IMG/VR virus record: IMGVR_UViG_3300008116_000011
Coordinates: 62,001 to 126,000 of that record
DNA from: a virus
Direction: 5' to 3' (one strand)
DNA: 64,000 nucleotides
Under the pieces are notes generated by a model. That model saw only the letters and a program-made list of their open reading frames with translations, was not told where the DNA came from and did not search any database. A program made the translations under genes and the position numbers. Shown here one piece after another: positions 8,633 through 17,695 of the stretch (positions are counted from its first letter, which is position 1; the number at the start of each line of letters is the position of its first letter).

Positions 8633-9232
8633 TTATAATTTAGAATAAAATTCGTTTTGTCGCTCTTGCCTCTTAATATCTTTAGGATGAAATAAACAAT
8701 ATTCTTCTATTTGTGGTAGTACTGAGTAGGTTTCAAATCCATCTAGGCGTTCATGTACTTTATTTATCCATTTAATTTTCTTATTATTTTTCCAAACACG
8801 CCATTGGTAATCAGGAAAATTAACCCATCCTTTTTCATTTACATTCCATCCCCACTTTCCAATGTGTTGTACAGTTAGTCCTTCAACAGTATTAATTCTA
8901 GGAACTAAAATTACATCTATTGGGTTGTATTCTAATATCTGGGGAAGTGATTGAATTAGAAATGGATGGGGGTATTCATCCGCATCTATCTGGAAGATAT
9001 AATCTTTAGTACAGAATTTAGTTAGGTGATTTTTGAATGTTGCAAAGTCTCCATTTAATGGATGAGCAGTATATTTGTTTGCTACTTCTCTTACTTCTTT
9101 AGTTGCATTGTCTATATCTAGTTGAATTACTATTTCATCCTCGGGACGTATATGCTTACTTAGTAAATCTAAAAGGAACGATAGTTCTTTATGCTCATTA
9201 CAAGCAGTGATAGCATAACTAATTGAAGGCAT
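8633..9232 (-). CDS. Family 2 glycosyltransferase
   Basis: A 199-aa GT2-like protein of the WaaE/KdtX type. It has the N-terminal SYAITACNEHKELSFLLDLL, a DIDNATKE segment, and a clear metal-binding IFQIDADEYPHP near residue 76. PDYQWRVWKNNKKIKWINKVHERL near residue 145 resembles the acceptor segment of the WaaE branch. It ends short of typical 250-aa members. It lies between the aminotransferase-like gene and two unknown genes. Confidence 0.82.
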   Translation of the reverse strand: MPSISYAITACNEHKELSFLLDLLSKHIRPEDEIVIQLDIDNATKEVREVANKYTAHPLNGDFATFKNHLTKFCTKDYIFQIDADEYPHPFLIQSLPQILEYNPIDVILVPRINTVEGLTVQHIGKWGWNVNEKGWVNFPDYQWRVWKNNKKIKWINKVHERLDGFETYSVLPQIEEYCLFHPKDIKRQERQNEFYSKL

Positions 9233-9235
9233 AAC

Positions 9236-9484
9236 TTAATCGTTAAGTTGTTGTTTAGAGGTTGTATATGTTATATCTGTTCCAGAAGGCAAATTAGTTA
9301 AATTATGTCTAGTAGTACCTGTATTTATAAATCCGGTTCCACCTATTCCTATAGACACACCCTTATTATCAGATACCTTCCCCAATTCTTCTTTAATACT
9401 ATCCCATTGTTTAGGTGTAGGAGCAAATTCATTACAAGCTTCTACAAATCCTTTTAACCATATTACAAATTCGCTTGATGTCAT
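9236..9484 (-). CDS. Unknown small phage protein
   Basis: An 82-aa protein I do not recognise. The first 40 residues are helical in character with aromatic positions (FVIWLKGFVEACNEF, then WDSIKEELGKV). The rest is Gly/Thr-rich and probably unstructured (GIGGTGFINTGTT). It overlaps the upstream zinc-ribbon-like gene by 4 bases, which supports real translation. Confidence 0.65.
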   Translation of the reverse strand: MTSSEFVIWLKGFVEACNEFAPTPKQWDSIKEELGKVSDNKGVSIGIGGTGFINTGTTRHNLTNLPSGTDITYTTSKQQLND

Positions 9485-9912
9485 AGTGAATTTAATTTTA
9501 TAACTGCAGATGCAAATGTTTCTTTAGGAAAATGTTCCATTTGATTCATATCAATTTTATGAGTTTGATTCTTTGGGAAGCGTGCTTTTTCTTCTTCCTT
9601 AATTGGTACTAAAGGAGCTACTGTCCATCCCCAAGAGTCTTTACCTCCACCATTTGGAAATAATATACCCTTTTCAGGGATGTTGATAGTACTTGGGTAC
9701 CATACGAATCCATCTTCATCTATGATCTCTAAATCCTTAATTAATTCAGGAAGTGATTCCTTAGCATTTTTTACAAAGTCACTATCTTGAACCATATGTG
9801 AAGTACTACCATAACCACAATTAAAACACATCCATTGTATAAATTGTGAATGATGATATTCGTAGCACATTTCCGCACCACAACAGTGGCATGTAACTAA
9901 ATTGTCAGTCAT
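9481..9912 (-). CDS. Zinc-ribbon-like unknown phage protein
   Basis: A 143-aa protein with two Cys pairs near the N-terminus (TCHCCGAEMC and WMCFNCGYGS), spaced as in a zinc ribbon. A Trp/Pro-rich segment follows (DGFVWYPSTINIPEKGILFP). The combination suggests a small metal-binding adaptor; no catalytic motif is seen. It is coupled to the following 82-aa gene. Function unknown. Confidence 0.7.
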   Translation of the reverse strand: MTDNLVTCHCCGAEMCYEYHHSQFIQWMCFNCGYGSTSHMVQDSDFVKNAKESLPELIKDLEIIDEDGFVWYPSTINIPEKGILFPNGGGKDSWGWTVAPLVPIKEEEKARFPKNQTHKIDMNQMEHFPKETFASAVIKLNSL

Positions 9913-9935
9913 ATTATAAATTTACGAACAGTAAA

Positions 9936-10139
9936 TTAGAGTCCCAAAAACTTCTTAACTTTATCTAAAAACGATACTTTTGATTCTGATTTGTTATCAT
10001 CGTGGTAAGCTACATATGGTGTTGCTTCCGGAGCGAGGATCGGAGCTTCTTCTAATTTTACTTTTTTAACAATTTTTTTCTTTGGAGCAGCTGTTTTTTT
10101 CTTTGAAGCTGGAGCTTTTTTTAGTTGTTTCTTTTCCAT
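9936..10139 (-). CDS. Lys/Ala-rich basic small protein
   Basis: A 67-aa protein whose first 30 residues are almost all Lys, Ala and Pro (KKAPASKKKTAAPKKKIVKK), a composition seen in nucleic-acid-binding tails. The C-terminus ends in a short amphipathic helix (VSFLDKVKKFLGL). It could be a packaged DNA-binding peptide or a membrane-associating peptide. A promoter-like TATATTTATA box lies 19 bases before the start (10159-10166). Function unknown. Confidence 0.65.
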   Translation of the reverse strand: MEKKQLKKAPASKKKTAAPKKKIVKKVKLEEAPILAPEATPYVAYHDDNKSESKVSFLDKVKKFLGL

Positions 10140-10158
10140 TTGGTTTATGTTTTGTATA

Positions 10159-10166
10159 TAAATATA
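10159..10166 (-). promoter_or_regulatory. TATATTTA promoter box
   Basis: Sense reading is ATATATTTATATAC, 19 bases before the ATG at 10139 and in the only gap between this gene and the upstream glycosyltransferase. No upstream TTTTGG element is seen. Confidence 0.45.
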
Positions 10167-10168
10167 TG

Positions 10169-11467
10169 TTACTCTATTTTTTTAAGTTTAGGTAATTTTA
10201 ATTCAACATGTTTAGGAAATTCAGGAACATATTGCTTAAGTAATTCATCTAGTTTTTCAGTCATTTTATCTAATGAAAAATTCTGTTTGTTTTTATAAGC
10301 AAGGCGTTTTGCTTTTTCTTGATATTCCTTGTAACGATTAAATACATCCATAAATGCATGTCCTGTTTGATTATCATCTGGTTTAAACCACATTGATTCT
10401 GGGATGATAGTATTTGCTACTACAGCACTAGGGTGTATTTTAGATAATGTTCCTCCAACTATACCACAAAATTCGGGTGTTAAAAAATCCATATGCCCAC
10501 TCCATCCACTAGCAATGATTGGTTTTCCAACTACACTAAATTCAAGTAATGGACGCCCAAATCCTTCACCTTTTGTAAGTGAAATCATTGCTTTTACTTT
10601 TGGATGATTATAGATACAGTTTATTTCTTCATCATTTAAATCACCATGAATTAAATATATGTTAGGTAAATCTTTTGAAGATACTGTTTTTCTAACATTT
10701 TCTATTCTTTTTAATATATCATCTCTATCCATGATAGATGGAGCACCTTGTGATGTTTTTAATATTAATGCAGGTTTATTCTTTTTATCTTTAAACACTT
10801 CTAAAAATGCTTTAACTAAATATCCAACATTTTTTCTATCTTCTCCAAAATCACCTTGTAACCAGTGGCCTACAAATAAATAACAGAATGATTCTTTAAT
10901 TGTATTCAAATCATTATAAACATCAAAACCAGTAAGAACATCAGATTTAAAATATTTAGTTAAATCTGCTCCTTCAAACAATATTTCAATTGGTTTTTTT
11001 AATTCAATTGATCCAACAGTTTGACCCATTTGGTTTCTTTGTTCAAATTTACTACTTTGAAATACTTTTTGAGAGTGTTCTGAAGAGATTAATGTGAGGT
11101 CAATTCTGTTACATCCTTCAATCCAACTAGCATCACATATTGTAGTTTCAATACCTGCTGTAACTCCAATGTTATATTTTCCTAGAGGTTGAAATTCATT
11201 TGGTACTGTAATTTGTATCCAAATATCTGGTTTAAAGGAAAGATTCATTGTTAATGAGCCAATTATTCTATTTTTTAAATCAGCTTCTTCTTTAATATTT
11301 TCATCTAATGCTCCAAAAGGTGTTTGACCCCATCTTTGGGATAATATTTTAATATCCCATTCTTCTCCTTTTGCTTTAATAAGAGACTTTACAAAATCAC
11401 GAGATCTAGCTCCATACCCACTAGAAGTATCAATAGGGCAACTTACTATACAGATTGGTTTATTCAT
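10169..11467 (-). CDS. GT-B fold glycosyltransferase (family 4-like)
   Basis: A 432-aa GT-B protein. The C-terminal nucleotide-sugar domain has SLTKGEGFGRPLLEFSVVGK near residue 297, the E-x7-E-type signature of GT4 enzymes, followed by PIIASGWSGHMDFL. The middle has FVGHWLQGDFGEDRKN, a phosphate-binding-like loop. The N-terminal half (SCPIDTSSGYGARSRDF) has the glycine-rich acceptor-domain turn. It overlaps the adjacent GT-B gene by 4 bases; the two may act in sequence or as partners. Sugar and acceptor are unknown. Confidence 0.85.
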   Translation of the reverse strand: MNKPICIVSCPIDTSSGYGARSRDFVKSLIKAKGEEWDIKILSQRWGQTPFGALDENIKEEADLKNRIIGSLTMNLSFKPDIWIQITVPNEFQPLGKYNIGVTAGIETTICDASWIEGCNRIDLTLISSEHSQKVFQSSKFEQRNQMGQTVGSIELKKPIEILFEGADLTKYFKSDVLTGFDVYNDLNTIKESFCYLFVGHWLQGDFGEDRKNVGYLVKAFLEVFKDKKNKPALILKTSQGAPSIMDRDDILKRIENVRKTVSSKDLPNIYLIHGDLNDEEINCIYNHPKVKAMISLTKGEGFGRPLLEFSVVGKPIIASGWSGHMDFLTPEFCGIVGGTLSKIHPSAVVANTIIPESMWFKPDDNQTGHAFMDVFNRYKEYQEKAKRLAYKNKQNFSLDKMTEKLDELLKQYVPEFPKHVELKLPKLKKIE

Positions 11468-12906
11468 AACGAAACTATGTGTTTGTTTTGTTTTGCAGGT
11501 AATTCTTCAATTTTTATAAAATCATAGGATACTCTTGGCTCCCAAGTATCAAAAGTTTTATCTATATACTTAATAGCATTTTTAGCCATATTTTCAGCTG
11601 TCATCATAGCCTCATCAGATGTAACCCATTTACGAGCAGCCTCTCCTTTATGTTTACGTTCCTCAGAACTTAATTCATACATTGCTTTTATTTGAGCAGC
11701 TGCATCTCTAAAATCAACTCTATCATCAAATATATAAGGTGTTGGGATAGATCCTATTACAGACATATTAGAAGGAAATACGGGGAATGCCCATTTACCA
11801 CATTTTTTATATTTTCCAAAATGATTTGATCCAAATTCTTCTGTAAACTTAACCCAATTACCATTTTCATCTTCAAAACGCATTTGATCTTGCATACCAC
11901 CAGTAACATTAGCAATAATAGGTTTACTACACATCATTGCTTCTGTTAATGATAATCCCCAACCTTCATTTGATGAAAGTAAAATAACTCCATCTGAGCA
12001 GTTATATAGAAGATTCATTTGTTCTGGAGTGAATCTGTTTAGTCCTGTAATGAAGACATTTGGTGGGTTTTTACCCCAAATCATTTCCATTACTGCATAA
12101 AGATCGGTTCCATTTTCATCTACAGGTTGGGTATGAGCTATAAAGGCAACTTTATCTTTTTTATCTTCAGGAAGTTGATCTACAAATAATTTCCAAGCTA
12201 ATAGAGTATCGGGAAATGATTTACGTCTAATGTTTCTAGAATTAAACATTAAAATAAATTCATATTCTTTATCTTTAAATAATTGTTTTTTAAATGTTTG
12301 AAGCTCATCCCATTTATCTGTTCCTTCTTGAATAGGAAAAAATACATTTTTATTTATACCATGAGGTACATATCCTATTACTTTATCTTTAGCTTTATCT
12401 CCTAATACAACATGGTTAATATTTTCTGTTTGTTTAGAAATAGCTAGTAGAGCATCACATGATTCATAATAAGCTCTATTATATAAAGGATAAGGTAATG
12501 AATCCCAAATATTAAGATAAATAATAGGAACTTGAGCACGTATTTCTCTCTCATGCATCCACAACCAAGTCCAATAACGCGGGTCTGTAAATAGCATTAT
12601 TGCGTCTGGTTTTTCTATGGCTAGTAAATCTCTAATTCTTTCAATAGTGCCATATCCAGAGCTAGGATACAGGAATACACTAGAATCTGTTAGTTCATTA
12701 ATTCTGTTTGAGTCTTCGCTTAGATCTAATTTTTTACCTTCATCAGGATGTTTAATTGTGCTTCCTAAATTCACCCAGTTATAATGATGACAAGTTCCTA
12801 CAACTATTTCTCTAGCCATAGTAGCAATACCAGATGTAGTTCTAATGTCATCTGATAATAATAGAATTTTCTTTCGTTGTTCTTTGGGGATATAACCTTC
12901 TTTCAT
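11464..12906 (-). CDS. GT-B fold glycosyltransferase (family 4-like)
   Basis: A 480-aa GT4-like protein with LLLSDDIRTTSGIATMAREI at the N-terminus and LLSSNEGWGLSLTEAMMCSK near residue 305, an E-x7-E signature. MFNSRNIRRKSFPDTLLAW near residue 218 supplies the usual Arg/Lys donor-phosphate contacts. It is coupled by 4 bases to the following GT-B gene. Together they are the largest transferases of the left-hand glycan module. Confidence 0.87.
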   Translation of the reverse strand: MKEGYIPKEQRKKILLLSDDIRTTSGIATMAREIVVGTCHHYNWVNLGSTIKHPDEGKKLDLSEDSNRINELTDSSVFLYPSSGYGTIERIRDLLAIEKPDAIMLFTDPRYWTWLWMHEREIRAQVPIIYLNIWDSLPYPLYNRAYYESCDALLAISKQTENINHVVLGDKAKDKVIGYVPHGINKNVFFPIQEGTDKWDELQTFKKQLFKDKEYEFILMFNSRNIRRKSFPDTLLAWKLFVDQLPEDKKDKVAFIAHTQPVDENGTDLYAVMEMIWGKNPPNVFITGLNRFTPEQMNLLYNCSDGVILLSSNEGWGLSLTEAMMCSKPIIANVTGGMQDQMRFEDENGNWVKFTEEFGSNHFGKYKKCGKWAFPVFPSNMSVIGSIPTPYIFDDRVDFRDAAAQIKAMYELSSEERKHKGEAARKWVTSDEAMMTAENMAKNAIKYIDKTFDTWEPRVSYDFIKIEELPAKQNKHIVSL

Positions 12907-12923
12907 AACAAATTTTAGAATTA

Positions 12924-13127
12924 TTAAAGACTACCACTCATAACTAAATCAGTATGATTGTGTAATTGCTTGCGAAATTCTTCATCGCTTAAATACAAAT
13001 GAATTGCTCTATTAGTTAATTTTTGCAAATTGAATTTATTTTTAATACTTGCAACTTTAAACTCTTCAAACAAGTCTTGATGTACTTTTACACTTGTAAG
13101 TGTTAATTTTTCATTTTTACCTGCCAT
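12924..13127 (-). CDS. Ribbon-helix-helix-like small protein, possible regulator
   Basis: A 67-aa protein with a short strand-like N-terminus (KLTLTSVKVHQDLFEEFK) followed by two helices (NLQKLTNRAIHLYL, then DEEFRKQL). This is the length and order of ribbon-helix-helix DNA-binding proteins. It lies immediately after the nuclease gene and has its own TATATTTA box 17 bases upstream. A regulatory role is inference. Confidence 0.65.
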   Translation of the reverse strand: MAGKNEKLTLTSVKVHQDLFEEFKVASIKNKFNLQKLTNRAIHLYLSDEEFRKQLHNHTDLVMSGSL

Positions 13128-13144
13128 AAACTATATATTTTATA

Positions 13145-13152
13145 TAAATATA
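13145..13152 (-). promoter_or_regulatory. TATATTTA promoter box
   Basis: Sense reading is GTATATATTTATATAAAA, 17 bases before the ATG at 13127, in the gap after the PD-(D/E)XK nuclease gene. No TTTTGG element is found at the N19 position. Confidence 0.45.
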
Positions 13153-13157
13153 TACAG

Positions 13158-14102
13158 CTATATAGAAGAGTTCATCTTGTTGCAAAGAGAAGGATTGTTA
13201 TTAAATTGGCACCAATTACATAAAGGACCTACTTGTTTTAAGTGTTCTTTAACTAATGGTTTTCCATCCTTATCAAAGCAATCTTCTATAAATGTACGAA
13301 AACTTTCTAAGGTAGCCGAACGTTTTCTTGAACCTGATGCAGGAATAAATGATTGAATTCTAGGAATTGGGTATTCACTTTCTTCCCATATTTTGCGTTT
13401 TACAATGAAGAATTCAACTTCTATTTTATCTACATCCCAATTAAATAATTTACTAAAGTATTCCTTGTAAAGTATAATTTGTGATATTTTAGTTTCATTT
13501 CGTTTATCCTCATCTCTCCATCCGCGTTTTGAAGTCTTGATATCGTATATTTGAATTTTATCTACTGCTTCATTATATAAAATAAAGTCAATATATCCTC
13601 TAAATTTAACATTAGGGTATTTCTCGTGTGGAGTAAAGGATAAAGGAAATTCAATTCCTATAAGATGTGTTTTACGAGTTGAAAAATATTCGCCTCGTTT
13701 TTTAAGGAAGAATTCAATTATTGATCTTCCATCTTCAAAATATTCAGCCATTTCATCGGCTGAAGAGAAATGTACTTTATTATTTTGTTCAAATCCTTTT
13801 TTATATTCTTCTCTAAAGGTATTTTCAAATAAAGTAAGAATATCTTCTCTGTCAGCGGCGACACCACTTTGTTCATACATTACTTTTAAATAATGTTGAA
13901 TAGCAGTGTGCATTGCTGTTCCAAAAGCAAATTCAATACTTGGAGGGCTTTTATGTTTGTCTACATTTTGAAGTTTCCATTTATGAGGACATTGCCTCCA
14001 AGTAGAATATTGCGAATAAGAAACTATCTTTTCTTTACTCCAATCAATTTCCGTTTCTTTATGCTCAAGTAGAGGCTTTAGATGCTTTGGTAGTTTTTTC
14101 AT
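13158..14102 (-). CDS. RecB/Cas4-type PD-(D/E)XK nuclease with probable Fe-S cluster
   Basis: A 314-aa nuclease of the RecB/AddB/Cas4 type. It has FGTAMHTAIQHYL with H65, the active-site FRGYIDFIL with D172, and YDIKTSK with D187 and K189. Cysteines at 38 (RQCPHKW), 295, 298 and 307 have the one-plus-three arrangement that holds a 4Fe-4S cluster in AddB and Cas4. It would cut or resect DNA in replication, recombination or host-DNA breakdown. The ATG overlaps the gp62-like gene by 38 bases, so it belongs to the replisome operon. No Cas genes are present. Confidence 0.85.
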   Translation of the reverse strand: MKKLPKHLKPLLEHKETEIDWSKEKIVSYSQYSTWRQCPHKWKLQNVDKHKSPPSIEFAFGTAMHTAIQHYLKVMYEQSGVAADREDILTLFENTFREEYKKGFEQNNKVHFSSADEMAEYFEDGRSIIEFFLKKRGEYFSTRKTHLIGIEFPLSFTPHEKYPNVKFRGYIDFILYNEAVDKIQIYDIKTSKRGWRDEDKRNETKISQIILYKEYFSKLFNWDVDKIEVEFFIVKRKIWEESEYPIPRIQSFIPASGSRKRSATLESFRTFIEDCFDKDGKPLVKEHLKQVGPLCNWCQFNNNPSLCNKMNSSI

Positions 14103-14511
14103 CCTTCAATAACTTTTTAATTTCATCGTCGTTTATTCCTCTACTACTTAAGATATCTTTTATTTGATCTTTACTTAGTATGTAAAGATATTCTTTTATT
14201 TCTCTAGTTGATACTTGGAAATGATTTGCTAAAACTTCAAGTAATTCACTATTTGCTTTAGACTTAGTTGACTTAATATATTTTGCAAATACCTTATTTT
14301 CAGGTAAATAATTACAATATATTAAATATATTTGATCCGGTTTTAATTGCCAAAACTGTTGTAAGTAATTAGCTAACTCAATATATGGTTCATACATTGA
14401 TACTAGTCGATGCATCATATAGGGATTAAATGTCGCTTTATCTTCATCGCTAAATGAAGACCAAGGATCCCTAACGTATGTAACTTGTTTAAACCAATCA
14501 AATATTGTCAT
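14065..14511 (-). CDS. 62: Clamp loader small subunit (T4 gp62-like)
   Basis: A 148-aa protein resembling the small clamp-loader subunit of T4-like phages. It has FNPYMMHRLVSMYEPYIELANYL near residue 28, the family's helical core, then a Lys-rich segment and a helical C-terminus (VSTREIKEYLYILSKDQIKDIL). It lacks ATPase motifs, as gp62 does, and lies two genes downstream of the gp44-like ATPase, close to the T4 arrangement. The call rests on motif resemblance and gene order. Confidence 0.7.
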   Translation of the reverse strand: MTIFDWFKQVTYVRDPWSSFSDEDKATFNPYMMHRLVSMYEPYIELANYLQQFWQLKPDQIYLIYCNYLPENKVFAKYIKSTKSKANSELLEVLANHFQVSTREIKEYLYILSKDQIKDILSSRGINDDEIKKLLKDEKTTKASKAST

Positions 14512-14735
14512 TACGCTTTGTCTTTAGGCATAAAATCAGCATTTACGTGTCCGCATTTAGAACAAGTAAATACTTGAATAGGCATAAGTGCATCTTGTGA
14601 AGTACCAGCTACAAAACGTGAAATTTTACGTAGCATTACTCCTTCGATAAACACTTCATTTTCACATTCTTCACATTTAATAGGTGTAGTATCTTTTAAT
14701 GCTACATTCATGTTAATTTGTTGTTGTTGACTCAT
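14511..14735 (-). CDS. Small zinc-ribbon protein
   Basis: A 74-aa protein with two Cys-x2-Cys pairs (IKCEECENEV near residue 18 and FTCSKCGHVN near residue 56), forming a classic zinc ribbon. It shares its end base with the start of the gp62-like gene and lies directly after the clamp loader ATPase gene, so it probably acts with the replisome or transcription machinery. Function not known. Confidence 0.72.
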   Translation of the reverse strand: MSQQQQINMNVALKDTTPIKCEECENEVFIEGVMLRKISRFVAGTSQDALMPIQVFTCSKCGHVNADFMPKDKA

Positions 14736-14736
14736 T

Positions 14737-15648
14737 TTATTTGATTTTTAAGATTTGAGATATAAACGCCATAAAGTTAATTTCTTTATCAGCGATAGTA
14801 TTATTTTGCCATAGATATTGAGCTGAATGTATTGCTACGTCTGCAGGTTGGGTTGTGTATTCGCTTACACGTTCATATAAGCCTGTAAATAAAGGTACGT
14901 AATCATTTACATCTGCATCTGCTACTGTTTGTCTAATATCAGTCCAAGCTGTTTTACTCTTTAATTTTAAATGTTTTATAACATCATTTAAAACGCCCTC
15001 AACATTAGCTACTAATGCTCCTGGATTTAGAGTATTATTGTCATCTATTGATTGTTGAGATGCATTAATAATTTTTCTAATGTCAGGGTAGTATGTTTTA
15101 ACTATAGCAGCAATATTAGGTAATTCATATTTAACACCCTCTTGATCTAATATCCAGGCTAAATGTTTTGCAACATCACCTTTAGCAGGTGGTTCAATAT
15201 GAAATGTTTGACATCTACTTTTAAGCGGATCAATTATACGTTCAGCATAGTTAGCTGTAAGTATAAATCGTGTTTTTGCAGAATAAGTTTCCATTACATT
15301 ACGTAATGCTGCTTGTGCTTGAGCAGTAATATAATCGGCTTCATCAAGTATTACTACTTTAAGTGGATTAAAACTACTCACAGAGGCAAAATCTACAATT
15401 TTATCTCTAATAGTATCAATTCCTCTTTCATCAGAAGCGTTAATGTACATTATATCACACTTGATATTTTTTGTAATTAACTTAGCTAATGTTGTTTTAC
15501 CTGTACCCGGCTTTCCAAATAGTAATAGATGAGGAATATCATTTGTAGTGATACATTTAGAAATGAAGGCTTTTACACCCTCATTTCCAACGTATGTATC
15601 TAGATTTTGACTACGATATTTCTCAACCCATAGCGAGTTGTTCGTCAT
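14737..15648 (-). CDS. 44: Clamp loader large subunit, AAA+ ATPase (T4 gp44/RFC-like)
   Basis: A 303-aa RFC/gp44-type AAA+ ATPase that opens the sliding clamp and loads it on primer-template DNA. Walker A is LLFGKPGTGKTTLAKL near residue 42. Walker B is VVILDEADYIT near residue 98, with DEAD as in eukaryotic and phage RFC. The SRC arginine-finger motif is in LKSRCQTFHI near residue 167. The length matches gp44. Its start lies inside the last 26 bases of groEL, an unusually long overlap that implies translational coupling. Confidence 0.93.
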   Translation of the reverse strand: MTNNSLWVEKYRSQNLDTYVGNEGVKAFISKCITTNDIPHLLLFGKPGTGKTTLAKLITKNIKCDIMYINASDERGIDTIRDKIVDFASVSSFNPLKVVILDEADYITAQAQAALRNVMETYSAKTRFILTANYAERIIDPLKSRCQTFHIEPPAKGDVAKHLAWILDQEGVKYELPNIAAIVKTYYPDIRKIINASQQSIDDNNTLNPGALVANVEGVLNDVIKHLKLKSKTAWTDIRQTVADADVNDYVPLFTGLYERVSEYTTQPADVAIHSAQYLWQNNTIADKEINFMAFISQILKIK

Positions 15649-17254
15649 TTTTATCTTTTTTAGGTTCGTTATAGATTACACATTCAGTTAACAATACAGT
15701 ACCTGCTACTGAAACGGCATTTTCAAGTGCTGTACGAGCTACTTTCATAGGATCGATAATACCTGCTTCAAACATATCTTTTATTGTTTCTGCTTTAATG
15801 TCGTATCCAAATGTACGGCCATTAGTTGGGTTTTCCTCTCTAGACTTCCTAAGAGCAAAGATAATTTCCTCTTTATTTTCAACACCCGCATTATCAAGAA
15901 TCTTAAGGAATGGAGCAGCACAAGCAATATATGCTATTCTCTTTCCTAAATTAAAATCTTCTCCATCTTCTTTCTTAAGTACGATATTTTCTCTTGCTTC
16001 TAGTAAAGCAATACCACCACCTGGGAGTAATCCTTCTTCAAGTGCTGCTTTAGTTGCTTGTAGAGCATCATCAATACGATCTTTCTTTTCTTTAATTTCA
16101 GTTTCTGTAGCTCCACCAATATTAATTACAGCAACTCCACCTACTAATTTTCCAAGACGCTCTTGTAAATGTTCTTTTTCGAACGCTGATTGTGCTTTTG
16201 CAATTTGTTCTTTTAGATCAGCAACACGATTTTGAATATCACCTTCTGCTCCACCACCATCTACAATTGTAGTTGTATCTTTAGTTACTGTTACTACTCT
16301 TGCTTTACCGAACCAATCTGAGTTGAAGCGCTCTAATTTCATTCCTTTCTCAGGTGAAATTACAGTACCACCAGTTACAGTTGCAATATCTTCAAGTACT
16401 GCTAAACGACGATCTCCAAAATCAGGTGCTTTAACAGCAACTGCTTTTAACATACCTCTCATTTTATTTACAATGAGTGTAGATAGTGCTTCACCATCAA
16501 TATCTTCAGCAATGATTAAAAGTGAACTATCTGTTTGTGAAGTACCCTCAAGTACTGGAAGTAGTTCTTTAACTGATGTTAATCGTCCGTTATAGATTAA
16601 AATCAATGGGTCTTTTAGAGCAGCAGACATTGTACTATTATCTGTTGTAAAATACATTGATTTATATCCCCTATCAAATTGAATACCTTCTACTGTTTCA
16701 AGTGATGTTTCACCTGTTTTACTTTCTTCAACAGTAACTACACCATCCATTCCTACCATATTCATGGCTTCAGCTACTAATGCTCCAATTTCTTCGTCAT
16801 TGTTAGCTGAGATAGTAGCTACTTGCTTAATTTGGTCTTCAGAATTAATTTCACGTTTAATTTCTTCTAAACCTTTAACTACTTCTTTAGCAGCCGCTTC
16901 AATACCTTTCTTTACTAATACTACGTTAGTATTAGGATTGATACTATGAAATGCTTTTTGAATTAATGAATTAGAAAGTACAGTTGATGTTGTTGTACCA
17001 TCACCTGCTTTATCTGCTGTTTTAATAGATGCTTGCTTAATCATTTGTGCACCTATATTTTCAATTGGATCTTCAAAATCCTTAAGTGTTTTTGCTACTG
17101 TAACACCATCTTTAGTACTGCGTACAGTTCCGTAGTCATCAATGAATACTACGTTGCGACCATAAGGTCCGAGTGTTGAGCTAACAGCATCAGCAACTTG
17201 CTTGATACCACTAGCTAATTTTTCTTTTGCTTCTTGATTGAATGCTGTCTTCAT
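15623..17254 (-). CDS. groL: Chaperonin GroEL
   Basis: A 543-aa, full-length GroEL. It has [11 protein letters not shown] near residue 28, the ATP-binding [13 protein letters not shown] near residue 84 (catalytic Asp in GDGTTT), [15 protein letters not shown] with the second ATPase Asp, and [10 protein letters not shown]. It lacks the Gly-Gly-Met tail of bacterial GroEL and ends DEQLAMG. T4 encodes only a cochaperonin, so a complete phage GroEL is notable. It follows GroES after a 43-aa gene and overlaps the clamp-loader gene. It probably folds phage capsid or replication proteins. Confidence 0.95.
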   Translation of the reverse strand: MKTAFNQEAKEKLASGIKQVADAVSSTLGPYGRNVVFIDDYGTVRSTKDGVTVAKTLKDFEDPIENIGAQMIKQASIKTADKAGDGTTTSTVLSNSLIQKAFHSINPNTNVVLVKKGIEAAAKEVVKGLEEIKREINSEDQIKQVATISANNDEEIGALVAEAMNMVGMDGVVTVEESKTGETSLETVEGIQFDRGYKSMYFTTDNSTMSAALKDPLILIYNGRLTSVKELLPVLEGTSQTDSSLLIIAEDIDGEALSTLIVNKMRGMLKAVAVKAPDFGDRRLAVLEDIATVTGGTVISPEKGMKLERFNSDWFGKARVVTVTKDTTTIVDGGGAEGDIQNRVADLKEQIAKAQSAFEKEHLQERLGKLVGGVAVINIGGATETEIKEKKDRIDDALQATKAALEEGLLPGGGIALLEARENIVLKKEDGEDFNLGKRIAYIACAAPFLKILDNAGVENKEEIIFALRKSREENPTNGRTFGYDIKAETIKDMFEAGIIDPMKVARTALENAVSVAGTVLLTECVIYNEPKKDKNDEQLAMG

Positions 17255-17273
17255 ATTTTTGTTTTATATATTC

Positions 17274-17405
17274 TTAAAATACAGGAGCAAATCCCCTTTT
17301 TGTTTTATCACATTTTTCACATTTCCATAAAGCAAATGTACCATAAATGTGAACACAAGTCCATTTATGTTTACAAAATAAGGATTTGATATACTGTTTT
17401 ATCAT
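17274..17405 (-). CDS. 43-aa Cys-rich small protein between groES and groEL
   Basis: An intact 43-codon frame starts at an ATG at 17405 whose A is the last base of the GroES stop (TAATG), a coupled junction, and ends 20 bases before groEL. It has four cysteines in two groups (FCKHKWTCVH and WKCEKCDK), a zinc-finger spacing, and a basic C-terminus. It fills the otherwise empty 150 bases between the chaperonin genes. Function unknown; a metal-binding peptide is likely. Confidence 0.7.
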   Translation of the reverse strand: MIKQYIKSLFCKHKWTCVHIYGTFALWKCEKCDKTKRGFAPVF

Positions 17406-17695
17406 TAGTCATTAATTAATGCTAATACGTTTGCTTCTGACACTGCAATATATTCTACTCCTTCCCATTCTAGTTTAGTAGGTCCTACTTGAGGTAATAC
17501 TACTTTATCTCCTACTTTAAATGACATAGGGATACGAGCATCTCCTGCGTTGTTCCACCTTCCAGGTCCAACATCAATAATTGTTCCTACAATTGCTTTT
17601 TCTTGTGACAAATCGGGAATAATAAATTTGCCGTGCATTTTTTCTGTTTTTTCATCCACCTTTACAATGATGGCATCCCATACTGCTTTAATCAT
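17405..17695 (-). CDS. groES: Cochaperonin GroES
   Basis: A 96-aa GroES-like protein that caps GroEL. It has IKAVWDAIIVKVDE at the N-terminus, a short mobile-loop region HGKFIIPDLSQEK in which FII replaces the usual IVL contact tripeptide, and GTIIDVGPGRW followed by FKVGDKVVLPQVGPTKL. It is closer to bacterial GroES than to T4 gp31. It overlaps the upstream 100-aa gene by 4 bases and leads to the 43-aa gene and groEL. Confidence 0.92.
   Translation of the reverse strand: MIKAVWDAIIVKVDEKTEKMHGKFIIPDLSQEKAIVGTIIDVGPGRWNNAGDARIPMSFKVGDKVVLPQVGPTKLEWEGVEYIAVSEANVLALIND

Noticed and set aside
13158-14102. Cas4 and a CRISPR system
   Set aside because: The nuclease has Cas4-like motifs, but no other Cas gene and no repeat-spacer array is visible. 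The only repeat of note is the single 2 x 24-bp duplication at 41867.
15798-16595. Plus-strand open frames opposite groEL and elsewhere
   Set aside because: They are Ser/Phe/Leu-rich reading frames antisense to well-supported genes, with no motif or signal of their own. They arise from the AT-rich codon usage of the minus strand.
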